The notes beneath the pieces were generated by a model. The model saw only the letters and a program-made list of their open reading frames with translations, was not told where the DNA came from and searched no databases. A stretch of 64,000 nt of DNA from Bacteroidales bacterium. GTDB lineage: Bacteria > Bacteroidota > Bacteroidia > Bacteroidales > UBA932. Every line of letters starts with the position of its first letter. Positions within the stretch are counted from its first letter, which is position 1. The position numbers and the translations under genes were made by a program. This document shows, in pieces, positions 8,721 through 16,811 of this stretch. Location of the stretch: NCBI GenBank assembly GCA_017962375.1, contig JAGCVJ010000015.1:1-64000 (forward strand), in the 5' to 3' direction.

Positions 8721-8728
8721 CAAATATA
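8721..8728 (-). promoter_or_regulatory. Promoter of the attenuator-like leader
   Basis: Minus-strand TATATTTG, matching TAnnTTTG. The flanking sequence has an imperfect GTTAC...GTAAC inverted repeat (about 8740-8763) that could be an operator; this is weak. Confidence 0.5.
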
Positions 8729-8803
8729 TATGAATTATTGTTACCGTTGATATAAATCGTAACCATTTTTTAACATAATCTTTTTCAAGCGCCTTTCTCC
8801 GCT

Positions 8804-8835
8804 GTTGCAATTTGGACGAAAAATCATTATATTTG
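8804..8835 (+). promoter_or_regulatory. Promoter of the aroB-aroDA-aroC operon
   Basis: A -33 element GTTG (8804-8807) and a -7 box TATATTTG (8828-8835) are 20 bp apart, within the usual Bacteroidota spacing. The ATG at 8860 follows 24 nt after the box. Confidence 0.65.
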
Positions 8836-8859
8836 CATACAAATTAAAAGTAGCGCCAG

Positions 8860-9882
8860 ATGATGAAAGTCTATACTCACAAGAATATCAATCAAATACA
8901 AAAATACATCCCTAAGGACTGTAATGTTTTTGCAATAATTGATAACAAAGTGAAAGATTATTTCCGGGAGTTTAAAAACTGGAACTTTATAGGCATAGAT
9001 GCCTTAGAAAATGCAAAAACTCTGGGAACCGCAGGGGACATCTGCTCCCGCCTGATGGAAAAGAAAGCGGACAGAAACTGCTTCATACTGGGAATAGGCG
9101 GAGGAGTGACCACAGACCTGGCGGGCTTTGTGGCATCTGTTTACAAGAGAGGAGTGAAGTTCGCTCTGGTTCCAACCACCCTGCTCAGTGCGGCGGATGC
9201 TGCCATAGGAGGGAAAAACGGAGTCAACCATCTGGGAATAAAGAATATGATGGGAACAATCACCCAGCCCGAGTGGGTTTTCCAGAGCACGGAGTTTTTC
9301 CGCACTTTGGACTTGAGGGTATTCAGGGAAGGAATCGCCGAGATGCTGAAGACTTTTCTGCTTATGGACGAGGAAAGTTTCTTCGAAGGCGCGGAATTTT
9401 TCAGCCATTATGACCACAAGTCCCCTTCCCCAACTCAGGAACAGCATCTTCGCTCTCTTGTCAGGCGGTGCGCTGAGCTGAAAATGAATCTGGTGGAAAA
9501 AGACGAATTCGACCACGGGGCGAGGATGTTTCTCAACCTGGGGCACACGTTCGGCCATGCGCTGGAAAGTTATTATGAAGGTGAGATTCTGCACGGAGAA
9601 ACTGTGGCGGCAGGAATCTTGGCCTCCGCAAGGCTGAGCGTGAAGCTGGGCGTAATGGAAGAAAAGACTCTGAATCTGATAACAGATTGCTTTTCTGCCT
9701 GCGGAATATTGTTCCGCTTTGGCGTAAAGGCAACGGATCTTGTGAAATACATTGCCAACGACAAGAAAATCTCCGGCGGAAGCATCTGGTTCATCCTGCC
9801 GGAAGAAATAGGAACAAAGTCAGAGGCCCGGAGCATTCCGGTTCCGCAGTTCAAGGCCCTCTGCAAAGGACTAGTCCTGTAA
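8860..9882 (+). CDS. aroB: 3-dehydroquinate synthase
   Basis: Second step of the shikimate pathway: cyclises DAHP to 3-dehydroquinate using NAD+ and a divalent metal. 340 residues, normal length. Visible are the glycine-rich NAD site GIGGGVTTDLAGF, VPTTLLSAADAAIGGK, the metal-site regions EGIAEMLK and LGHTFGHALE (metal-binding His), and HGETVAAG. Two adjacent ATGs (8860, 8863) are possible starts. It is the first gene of aroB-aroDA-aroC; the gap to the next gene is 12 bp. Confidence 0.95.
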   Translation: MMKVYTHKNINQIQKYIPKDCNVFAIIDNKVKDYFREFKNWNFIGIDALENAKTLGTAGDICSRLMEKKADRNCFILGIGGGVTTDLAGFVASVYKRGVKFALVPTTLLSAADAAIGGKNGVNHLGIKNMMGTITQPEWVFQSTEFFRTLDLRVFREGIAEMLKTFLLMDEESFFEGAEFFSHYDHKSPSPTQEQHLRSLVRRCAELKMNLVEKDEFDHGARMFLNLGHTFGHALESYYEGEILHGETVAAGILASARLSVKLGVMEEKTLNLITDCFSACGILFRFGVKATDLVKYIANDKKISGGSIWFILPEEIGTKSEARSIPVPQFKALCKGLVL

Positions 9883-9894
9883 AGCCCTCCCGAG

Positions 9895-12063
9895 ATGAAA
9901 GACAGCTTTTCTGAAATACTCTGCACCTGCATCGCCGAGAAAGGATTTGAAAAATGCCGCGAAGAATTGTCGCGACACCCTTTCTGCGAGCTCAGGGCTG
10001 ATTTGTGCTGCCTGACGAAGGAGGAAACAGAAAGGCTTGCAACTCTTTATCCGGGCATCATATTCACTTTCAGGTTTTCTGAAAAAGACAAGGAATCTGC
10101 TCTTGAGCAGTATCTTGCAGCAATCAAAAACGGGGTTAGGTTTGTGGATGTGGATATCAGCTCTCCAAAGCCTTTCTTGAAAAAAATCAAAGACACAATA
10201 ACCGCAGACGGAGGAAATACAAAACTCATCCTCAGTACCCATCCTGAAAATACTCCTTCTCTGGATGACATGGAGAAGACTGTTCTGCTCTGCCAAAAGG
10301 AAGGAGCGTCAATCGTGAAGATTGCGCCCCTTGCGCAGAATCTGGAAGAGGCTTCACGGGTGCTCAGGCTCTACCACAAAGGGTTTGCCAGAGGTTCTGT
10401 ACTGGCATTTGCCAGGGGAGAGGCCGGAACCTTCACCAGAATAGCCTGTACAGGGCTGGGGGCTCCGTTCACTTACTGCTGCTCAGGCAGTCCTATTGCC
10501 CCGGGGCAGCTCAGCTATGAGGAAATGTCAAGGCTTCTGGGAAAGGCCGAGGGCATAAAAATCGGAGATATGGACCAAAGCTCCCTGTTTTCCAGATTCA
10601 GTTCCCCGGCAAAGACTCAGAAGAGAGTTTTGAAAGAGAAATCTGTCTGCATTCCTTGTTCAAAGAGCATTGTCCAGAGAGCTCTTCTAGCAGCCGCCGT
10701 TTGCAGGGGCCAGACCATACTGAGAAACTTTGAGCCTTGCCAGGACACCAAGGCCGCCATAGCCTTTATCCGCAAATGCGGCTGTGTGGTAAAGACCGCC
10801 CGCGACGGGCATTCCGCCAAGGGAGAAAAGATGCTCATTGTCCGCAGCGCCGGAATTTCCAAGTGGAAATGCTTCAAATACGCCGATATGGGAGAGAGCG
10901 CCCTGCTTTCGAGAATGGCTCTGCCGCTGGCCGCCCTGGCATCGAATATGAGAAACCGCACGGCCATTGCAGTCCAGGCTGTAGTCACCGGACAAGGCTC
11001 TCTTCTGGAAAGAGATTTTTCCTCGGCGATAGAATCTCTGAAAGCTGCCGGAGTCAAATGCACGGGAACCAGAAAGATGGGCCGAGTAACCCTGCCGGCC
11101 GTTATCAGCGGAGCTGCTTTCAAAAAGGAGTTCACCGTATCCGGAAAAGACTCGTCGCAGATTATCTCGGGTCTGCTGATGGTGCTTCCGCTGCTTTCCC
11201 ACAATACCAGGATGAGGGTGGAGGACGCCGTGAGCATCCCGTTTATAGAGCTGACCGTGAAAGTGCTGGACGCCTTCGGGGTGACAATTGGAATGAAAAG
11301 GGAAGGCCGCACCCTGAATTTTGAAATCGAGGGCAAGCAGGCTTATTCTCCGGTTGACATGTTCCTGGAAGCGGACTGGAGCAGTGCCGCCAACTTTGCC
11401 GTGGCGGGAACTGTGGCCTCTGCCGTCTCCGGAGCAAACGGTCATACGGAGAGCTTCGTCATAAGGAGGATGAGCACCTCCACCACTCAGGCAGACGAAA
11501 GAATCCTGGATGTGCTCAGGCAATGCGGGGCTTCAGTCTCTTTCGCCAAGCCCAATATCCAGGATTTTGCGGTTGTCTCGGAAAACAGGTACAACACCAG
11601 GAGAAGTTCCTGGCACAACCTGTTCAACGTGGAACTGAGGGCGGACAAGCTGTCCTCCTTCAGGTTTGACGCCACGGACTGCCCGGATCTCTTCCCTATT
11701 CTGGCCGCTCTGGCCGTGAGCTGCAGCGGAGAAAGCCGCATCAAAGGCCTTCACCGGCTGGAAAACAAAGAAAGCAACCGAGGCGAAGCCATTCTGCAGG
11801 AATTCTCGAGAATGGGCTATGAGCTTTTTGCCGAAGACGACTGTCTTGTAGTTCAGGGCCACGGCGGACAAGCACCTTACACCGGCCAAGACCGCATCTT
11901 CTGCTCCAGCCACAACGACCACCGCATGGCAATGGCAATAATCGTATGCGCACTTATGAGGAACCATCTGGGCAACCCGGCTTCTGAAGTATTCCTCGAC
12001 GATATATCCTGCATAGACAAATCTTTCCCTACTTTTGTGGAAAGGCTGAAAATGAACATCTAA
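9895..12063 (+). CDS. Fused 3-dehydroquinate dehydratase (type I) / EPSP synthase
   Basis: 722 residues. Residues 1 to about 220 are a type I dehydroquinase with the key residues in place: ExRxD (ELRAD), TFR, the catalytic His in STHPENTP, the Schiff-base Lys in VKIAPLA, and the Gln in APGQ. The rest is EPSP synthase (AroA): SKSIVQR with the substrate-binding Lys, DSSQIISGLL, EADWSSAANF, FDATDCPDLFP, NKESNR and HNDHRMAMA. The enzyme therefore carries out steps 3 and 6 of the pathway. The usual NAGTAxR loop reads DMGESALLSRM, so this copy is divergent. Neither aroE nor aroK is in the window. AroD-AroA fusion is an unusual pairing of non-consecutive steps. Confidence 0.9.
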   Translation: MKDSFSEILCTCIAEKGFEKCREELSRHPFCELRADLCCLTKEETERLATLYPGIIFTFRFSEKDKESALEQYLAAIKNGVRFVDVDISSPKPFLKKIKDTITADGGNTKLILSTHPENTPSLDDMEKTVLLCQKEGASIVKIAPLAQNLEEASRVLRLYHKGFARGSVLAFARGEAGTFTRIACTGLGAPFTYCCSGSPIAPGQLSYEEMSRLLGKAEGIKIGDMDQSSLFSRFSSPAKTQKRVLKEKSVCIPCSKSIVQRALLAAAVCRGQTILRNFEPCQDTKAAIAFIRKCGCVVKTARDGHSAKGEKMLIVRSAGISKWKCFKYADMGESALLSRMALPLAALASNMRNRTAIAVQAVVTGQGSLLERDFSSAIESLKAAGVKCTGTRKMGRVTLPAVISGAAFKKEFTVSGKDSSQIISGLLMVLPLLSHNTRMRVEDAVSIPFIELTVKVLDAFGVTIGMKREGRTLNFEIEGKQAYSPVDMFLEADWSSAANFAVAGTVASAVSGANGHTESFVIRRMSTSTTQADERILDVLRQCGASVSFAKPNIQDFAVVSENRYNTRRSSWHNLFNVELRADKLSSFRFDATDCPDLFPILAALAVSCSGESRIKGLHRLENKESNRGEAILQEFSRMGYELFAEDDCLVVQGHGGQAPYTGQDRIFCSSHNDHRMAMAIIVCALMRNHLGNPASEVFLDDISCIDKSFPTFVERLKMNI

Positions 12064-12073
12064 CCATAAAGAC

Positions 12074-13087
12074 ATGAACACTTACGGCAAGAATTTCACT
12101 TTGACAATATTCGGAGAATCCCACGGCAAATGCGTGGGCGTTGTAATTGACGGAGTGCCCTCAGGCATAGGCCTGAAAGAAGAAGACTTTGCGCACGCCA
12201 TAGAAAGACGGTCTTCCGGCGACCTGCCTCTTCTTAGGGGAGGCACCACGGCAAGGAAAGAGGAAGACAAGCCCGTTTTTCTTTCCGGCATCCTGGACGG
12301 CAAGACAACGGGAAGCCCTGTGGCCATAATCTTCGAGAACAATAATTACGTGTCTTCAGACTATGATCAGTTCCGTCAGCAGCCGAGGCCTTCCCACGCA
12401 GACTTTTCAGCCAATGCAAAATACAATGGCTTCAACGATATCAGAGGCGGCGGACAGTTCTCCGGAAGGATGACTCTGGCGCTTGTGGCCGCCGGCGTCG
12501 TTGCCCAGAAGAGTCTGGAATCCAAAGGGTTCAGCCTTAGGATACAAGCCCGCATAAAGACAATCGGCGGCGACAGCGGTCCTGAAAACTGGGATGTGCT
12601 AATCCAAAACGCCAAAGCAGAAGGTGATTCCCTGGGCGGAGAAATCGAATGCAGGATTAGCGGCCTGAAAGCCGGAGCCGGAGAGCCTTTCTTCAACTCT
12701 CTGGAGTCTGCAATCTCCCATCTGGCCTTCTCCATACCCGGAGTCAAGGGCATTCAGTTCGGCGATTTCTCTGACTGCACTGGGCAGAAAGCATCGCTGA
12801 TGAAAGGCTCAGAATATAACGACCCTATTATTGACGTAGAAGGGCATACTTCCACCAACCACAGCGGCGGAATCAACGGCGGCATTTCCAACGGCAACCC
12901 AGTGGTGTTCACCCTGGACATCCGCCCGGCAGCCAGCATAGCCAAGACTCAGCAGACCTTCAGCTGGACAACCGGCAAGACAGAAAAACTGAGCATCGGA
13001 GGCCGGCACGACGCGTGCATAGCTCTCCGATGCCCTGTAATTGCTGAATCCGTTGCCGCCATAGCTCTGGCGGACATCCTTTTATAG
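12074..13087 (+). CDS. aroC: Chorismate synthase
   Basis: Last step of the shikimate pathway: FMN-dependent 1,4-elimination of phosphate from EPSP to give chorismate. 337 residues. Signatures are FGESHGKCVGVVIDG at the N-terminus, RPSHAD, the RGGGQFSGR motif, and the C-terminal GRHDACIALRCPVIAESV. It starts 10 bp after aroDA. Its stop abuts that of the convergent serine hydrolase (TTATAG at 13082-13087), so the two coding regions overlap by six bases. Confidence 0.95.
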   Translation: MNTYGKNFTLTIFGESHGKCVGVVIDGVPSGIGLKEEDFAHAIERRSSGDLPLLRGGTTARKEEDKPVFLSGILDGKTTGSPVAIIFENNNYVSSDYDQFRQQPRPSHADFSANAKYNGFNDIRGGGQFSGRMTLALVAAGVVAQKSLESKGFSLRIQARIKTIGGDSGPENWDVLIQNAKAEGDSLGGEIECRISGLKAGAGEPFFNSLESAISHLAFSIPGVKGIQFGDFSDCTGQKASLMKGSEYNDPIIDVEGHTSTNHSGGINGGISNGNPVVFTLDIRPAASIAKTQQTFSWTTGKTEKLSIGGRHDACIALRCPVIAESVAAIALADILL

Positions 13088-14296
13088 GCTCGGCATAAGA
13101 ATAGAACCGGCAACTATGCTGCCGATTGTAGCCCTCTGGCGTGCAAGTCCGCCCGTATCGTAAGGGTGAACCCTGTTTGCAAGAATGATTACCGCAGTCT
13201 TTGTCTGAGGATCTATCACAATGGAAGGTCCGGTGTATCCGGTGTGTCCGTAAGTCTCCTCGGAGAAAAGATCGCCTGCAGTGTAGTAATGCACGTCGTT
13301 GTCCCAGCCCAGAGTGCGGCCGAAGCGGCGAACTTCTCTTGGAACGGTTCTCATTGCCTTTACGGTAAGCGGACCGAGAATTCTCTTTCCGTCATACTCG
13401 CCTCCGTTGAGAAGGGCGGCGCAGATCACGGCCAGGTCCTCAGCGTTGGAGAACACGCCTGCGTTTCCGGAATTGCCGCCTCCGCAAACTCTTGCCAGCG
13501 GATCGTGAACCTCACCCAGCAGGCATTTTCCGTCAGGCTGCTTCTCGGTTGGAGCCACCAGCTTCATTATATCCTTCTTCTTCTGGGCTTTAGGAGAATA
13601 GGTGGTGTACTTGAGGCCCAGACGGTCGAACACGTTCTGCTGAGCGTAGTCGCAGAGTTTCATTCCCGTCACATTCTGCAGCACGTTCTGCAGGGTGATG
13701 AAGTTCAGGCAGCTGTAAACGTGTCCGTTTGCAGGCTTGTAAACTCTCTTGCAGTGGCTGATCCATTTTATGAGGCTCTCGGCGTCTGCCTTGCCGCATT
13801 CCTTCTCAACTTCTGAAGGATTCACGTATGCAGGCAGGCCGCTGGTGTGAGTCAGAAGGTCTATTATCCTGATATGGATCTTCTTGCCGTCCTCGTCTAT
13901 GTACGGCTCAAAGTCCGGGATATACATATCCACCCTGTCTATAAGACGAACCTTGCCGCTTTCTATCAGCTGCATGAAACTCAGGGTTGTGCCCACGCAC
14001 TTGCTGCAGGAAGCCAGGTCGAACACGGTATTCTCGGTCATCTTCTCCTTCTTCGGATAAATGGCCTTGTTGCCGTAGGCCTTCAGAAAGACCACCTTGT
14101 CTTTTCTTACAACGCATACTACCGCTCCCGGAATGAGAGTGTCCTTGATAGCTTCTTCTATAACATTGTCAATCTGGGAAAGTTTCTCGGAAGACATGCC
14201 CATCATCTCTGGAGTAGACTTCTCAAGTCTGGTTCCCTGCGCCATCACGGCAAGGCCTGAGAGCAAGGCCGCGGTCAAAAGGATAATTTTTTTCAT
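13082..14296 (-). CDS. Serine hydrolase, beta-lactamase class C / PBP-like
   Basis: Exported protein of about 404 residues with a signal peptide (MKKIILLTAALLSG...VMAQG). The active-site SxxK is SCSK in LASCSK, the second motif is YSC in place of YxN, and the third is HTG (GHTGYTG). Such enzymes act as peptidoglycan DD-peptidases or esterases. In Bacteroidota this domain is often the C-terminal half of GH3 fusion proteins; here two GH3 genes lie about 2.5 kb away as separate genes. I chose the ATG at 14294-14296 because it opens the signal peptide; a longer open frame upstream is not needed. A minus-strand -7 box TATATTTG lies at 14321-14328. Confidence 0.88.
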   Translation of the reverse strand: MKKIILLTAALLSGLAVMAQGTRLEKSTPEMMGMSSEKLSQIDNVIEEAIKDTLIPGAVVCVVRKDKVVFLKAYGNKAIYPKKEKMTENTVFDLASCSKCVGTTLSFMQLIESGKVRLIDRVDMYIPDFEPYIDEDGKKIHIRIIDLLTHTSGLPAYVNPSEVEKECGKADAESLIKWISHCKRVYKPANGHVYSCLNFITLQNVLQNVTGMKLCDYAQQNVFDRLGLKYTTYSPKAQKKKDIMKLVAPTEKQPDGKCLLGEVHDPLARVCGGGNSGNAGVFSNAEDLAVICAALLNGGEYDGKRILGPLTVKAMRTVPREVRRFGRTLGWDNDVHYYTAGDLFSEETYGHTGYTGPSIVIDPQTKTAVIILANRVHPYDTGGLARQRATIGSIVAGSILMPSL

Positions 14297-14320
14297 AAAT
14301 AATCGCGATATTTGTAAAGA

Positions 14321-14328
14321 CAAATATA
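14321..14328 (-). promoter_or_regulatory. Promoter of the serine hydrolase gene
   Basis: Minus-strand TATATTTG, 24 nt before the ATG. A near-match in the other direction (GATATTTG, 14309-14316) may serve the divergent CapA gene. Confidence 0.5.
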
Positions 14329-14342
14329 ACAAAATAACAACT

Positions 14343-15455
14343 ATGGGAAAACAACTGAAACTGCTGACTTGCTTCGTGACGGTTTTGCTTATCTCTTCTT
14401 CCTTTTCCTGCCGCGGGCAGCAAGGCGAGCCTCCGGTATCTCCTCCCGCTCCGAAAGAACCTGATACTCTTACTGTAGCGGTTGTGGGAGACATTATGAT
14501 GGGCAACACTTTCCCTCACAACAGGCTCCCCGCCGAAGACGGAAAGCACCTGTTCGACGACGTGAAAGATATTCTCCGCTCGGCCGACATAACCTGCGGA
14601 AATCTTGAAGGAACCATTGCTATCAGCGGAAAACCCAGAAAAAATCTGAACAGCCCTATGGCATTCATGTTCATGATGCCTCCGCGATATACCCAGCATC
14701 TTCTGGATGCCGGATTCGACTTTGTGGGGCTGGCCAACAACCATATCTACGACTTCTACGAAGAGGCCATGACCCAGACCGAGGAGAACCTCGAAAAAGC
14801 CGGTCTGGGATATGCGGGCGCCAGAGATCCCAAGGGAAAGAATCCTCACAAGGAGTTCTATATCGGCACATTCAAAGGATATAAGGCTGGATTCTGCGCC
14901 TTCGGGCACGAAGACTACAGCCAGAGGACCCGCGACACGGCATCCGTAAGAAGAATCATCACCCATCTGAAAAACGAAGGCTGCGACATTATAATCGTCT
15001 GCTTCCACGGCGGAAGGGAAGGCTCCGGAGCAAGGCATCTGCCTTACGGCTCGGAGATGTTCTACGGCGACGAGAGAGGCTTTTTGAGAGACTTCACCCA
15101 CTTTGCAATAGACTGCGGGGCCGACATCGTCTACGGCCACGGGCCTCACGTTGTCAGGGCAATAGAACTCTACAAAGACCGCTTCATAGCCTACAGCCTG
15201 GGCAATTTCTGCACGGCGGGAATGGGCACGAGCGGGCTGACGGGCAACGCTCCTCTGATAACCGTACGCATAGACACCACGGGAAAATTCATAGACGGGA
15301 AAATCAATTCCTTCCTCCAGAAACCGATGCAGGGCCCTAAGGCAGACCTTTCAAACTCAGCGGCAAAGGAAATAGCCGCCCTTACCAGAGAAGACATAAA
15401 AGATTCCGCCCTGGACATCGCCGAGGACGGAACTTTAAAGAGAAAAACACATTAG
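14343..15455 (+). CDS. CapA family metallophosphatase-like lipoprotein
   Basis: 370 residues with a lipoprotein signal (LLISSSFSC). The family (PGA_cap) is related to calcineurin-like phosphoesterases: GDIMMGN, DITCGNLEG, LANNHIYDF, the conserved HGG (CFHGGREGSG) and GHGPHV are present. Members are named after poly-gamma-glutamate capsule synthesis but no other capsule gene is here, so the substrate is unknown. The ATG at 14343 begins the signal peptide. The 3' end overlaps the convergent lipoprotein gene by four bases. Confidence 0.85.
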   Translation: MGKQLKLLTCFVTVLLISSSFSCRGQQGEPPVSPPAPKEPDTLTVAVVGDIMMGNTFPHNRLPAEDGKHLFDDVKDILRSADITCGNLEGTIAISGKPRKNLNSPMAFMFMMPPRYTQHLLDAGFDFVGLANNHIYDFYEEAMTQTEENLEKAGLGYAGARDPKGKNPHKEFYIGTFKGYKAGFCAFGHEDYSQRTRDTASVRRIITHLKNEGCDIIIVCFHGGREGSGARHLPYGSEMFYGDERGFLRDFTHFAIDCGADIVYGHGPHVVRAIELYKDRFIAYSLGNFCTAGMGTSGLTGNAPLITVRIDTTGKFIDGKINSFLQKPMQGPKADLSNSAAKEIAALTREDIKDSALDIAEDGTLKRKTH

Positions 15456-15937
15456 TGTTTGTAGGATGCCTCCAATACCGTTGGGGCAACAATATTCGTT
15501 TTCTGGGAACGGCTCAAAGTTACCGTGTACTGGATACTTATGGTGCCGCTTCCGTTTGACGCGTCGGACAGAACTGCTTTGTAGTTCTTGTCAAACCATG
15601 TGTTGTATGCGGAAACCAGGGCTTCCTGCTTTTGCTTTGCCTCCTCGTCTTTTGCGCTCAAGGTCTTTTCCTCTTCTTTGGTGTTGTATTCCACAACCCA
15701 TTTCGAGGTGCGGTTAGCAAAGAATTTTTCCATGTCGGCATTCAGGTCTCTGTAAATATTTTCCAGTTTCGGATTTGTTGAATGCCCTTGAGCGTCTTTG
15801 GGAATGCTTACATAATTCTTTGTCTGAGTGACTATTAAAGCGTAAGCCTCATAGCCTTTTCCGCCTTCGCTCTTGCTGCAGGAGATTGCCAGAGCGGCAA
15901 CAAGCGCCGCTGCGCAGTATTTGAATATGCTTTTCAT
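15452..15937 (-). CDS. Hypothetical lipoprotein
   Basis: 161 residues with a lipoprotein signal ending in AISC followed by SKSEGGKG. The mature part has a Lys/Glu-rich middle (KEEEKTLSAKDEEAKQKQ) and a C-terminal stretch that looks beta-rich. I recognise no family. The start could also be six bases upstream (15943, MDMKSIF). It is convergent with the CapA gene and divergent from the next lipoprotein gene. Confidence 0.7.
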   Translation of the reverse strand: MKSIFKYCAAALVAALAISCSKSEGGKGYEAYALIVTQTKNYVSIPKDAQGHSTNPKLENIYRDLNADMEKFFANRTSKWVVEYNTKEEEKTLSAKDEEAKQKQEALVSAYNTWFDKNYKAVLSDASNGSGTISIQYTVTLSRSQKTNIVAPTVLEASYKH

Positions 15938-15979
15938 GTCCATCTGAAATTTTGGGCAAGTTAACAAATAAAGTTTGAT

Positions 15980-15987
15980 TATATTTG
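15980..15987 (+). promoter_or_regulatory. Promoter for lipoprotein-GH3-GH3 operon
   Basis: TATATTTG, matching TAnnTTTG, 26 nt before the ATG at 16014. Confidence 0.55.
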
Positions 15988-16013
15988 TAAAGGGAAACAT
16001 ATACACAACCATT

Positions 16014-16811
16014 ATGAAAACATTCAAGACAATCTCAATTGCTTTGTGCCTTGCGCTTTGCTCAGCGATTATCTTCGGCTGCAAGAACGGGGCGCAGACA
16101 AAAGACCAGGCTCCTCAGGAAAAGGCTCCGGAGGCTCAAGTTGACCAGGCCCAGGTTCCTGAGCACTACAGCGTTCCTGCAGAGCTCCAGTACGCTCAGG
16201 AGGAAACCTATCAGGCCGGAGACCAGACCTATCCTCTTTACATCATAGACAAGTTCTACCCTATCGGGTGGAGCAAAGACGGAAAGCTGGCCTACATAGA
16301 AGAACCTGCAGACGAGGCCGTGGGAGCATATTTTTTCCAGTTCCACATCCTGGACCTGAACACCGGAAAAGATGTCTTCACCTGGAAGCCGGAAGAAGAT
16401 CCGGAAGAAGGCAGCATCAGCCAGATGTGCCAAGACAACAAGGAACTCTTTGAGTCAAAACTCAAGGAGAACGGCATTATTCCTCAGACCTTCAAGCTGG
16501 AAGGCGTGGAGGTTCCTTTCATCGCAGAGAATGCAAAGGTGTGGATGGACAAGACTCCAACCGAAAGCAATTTCCTGGGCTGCGACGTCATCAAAAATGT
16601 AAAGGTCAGCTGCGGAACTCCTAAAGAGAATAAGGTCATCTTTGAAGATGAAAACAACGAGGAGTACAACACCACCCTGAACCAGGACATTGCAGGAACC
16701 CTCAAATTCCCTTACGGCGATATGGCTGCCGTTATGGTGAAATCTACTCAGAGAGGCTATGAAGGCCCGCCTCATGTATATCATTTCTACTTTGTCAAGG
16801 CAAGCAAGTAA
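16014..16811 (+). CDS. Hypothetical lipoprotein, first gene of GH3 operon
   Basis: 265 residues with a lipoprotein signal (IIFGC) then an Ala/Gln/Glu/Pro-rich linker. The mature domain has the repeated look of a beta-propeller blade or sensor domain (YIIDKFYPIGWSKDGKLAYI), but no family is recognised. Its stop overlaps the ATG of the first GH3 gene (TAATG), so the two are translationally coupled and probably work together at the outer membrane or periplasm. It carries a CTCAGCGAT copy (16061) encoding Ser-Ala-Ile of the signal peptide. Confidence 0.75.
   Translation: MKTFKTISIALCLALCSAIIFGCKNGAQTKDQAPQEKAPEAQVDQAQVPEHYSVPAELQYAQEETYQAGDQTYPLYIIDKFYPIGWSKDGKLAYIEEPADEAVGAYFFQFHILDLNTGKDVFTWKPEEDPEEGSISQMCQDNKELFESKLKENGIIPQTFKLEGVEVPFIAENAKVWMDKTPTESNFLGCDVIKNVKVSCGTPKENKVIFEDENNEEYNTTLNQDIAGTLKFPYGDMAAVMVKSTQRGYEGPPHVYHFYFVKASK

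Noticed and set aside
10687-11523. 278-codon and 239-codon antisense frames opposite the AroD-AroA gene
   Set aside because: The plus-strand product has all AroA motifs; the antisense frames show none and have no promoter or coherent composition.
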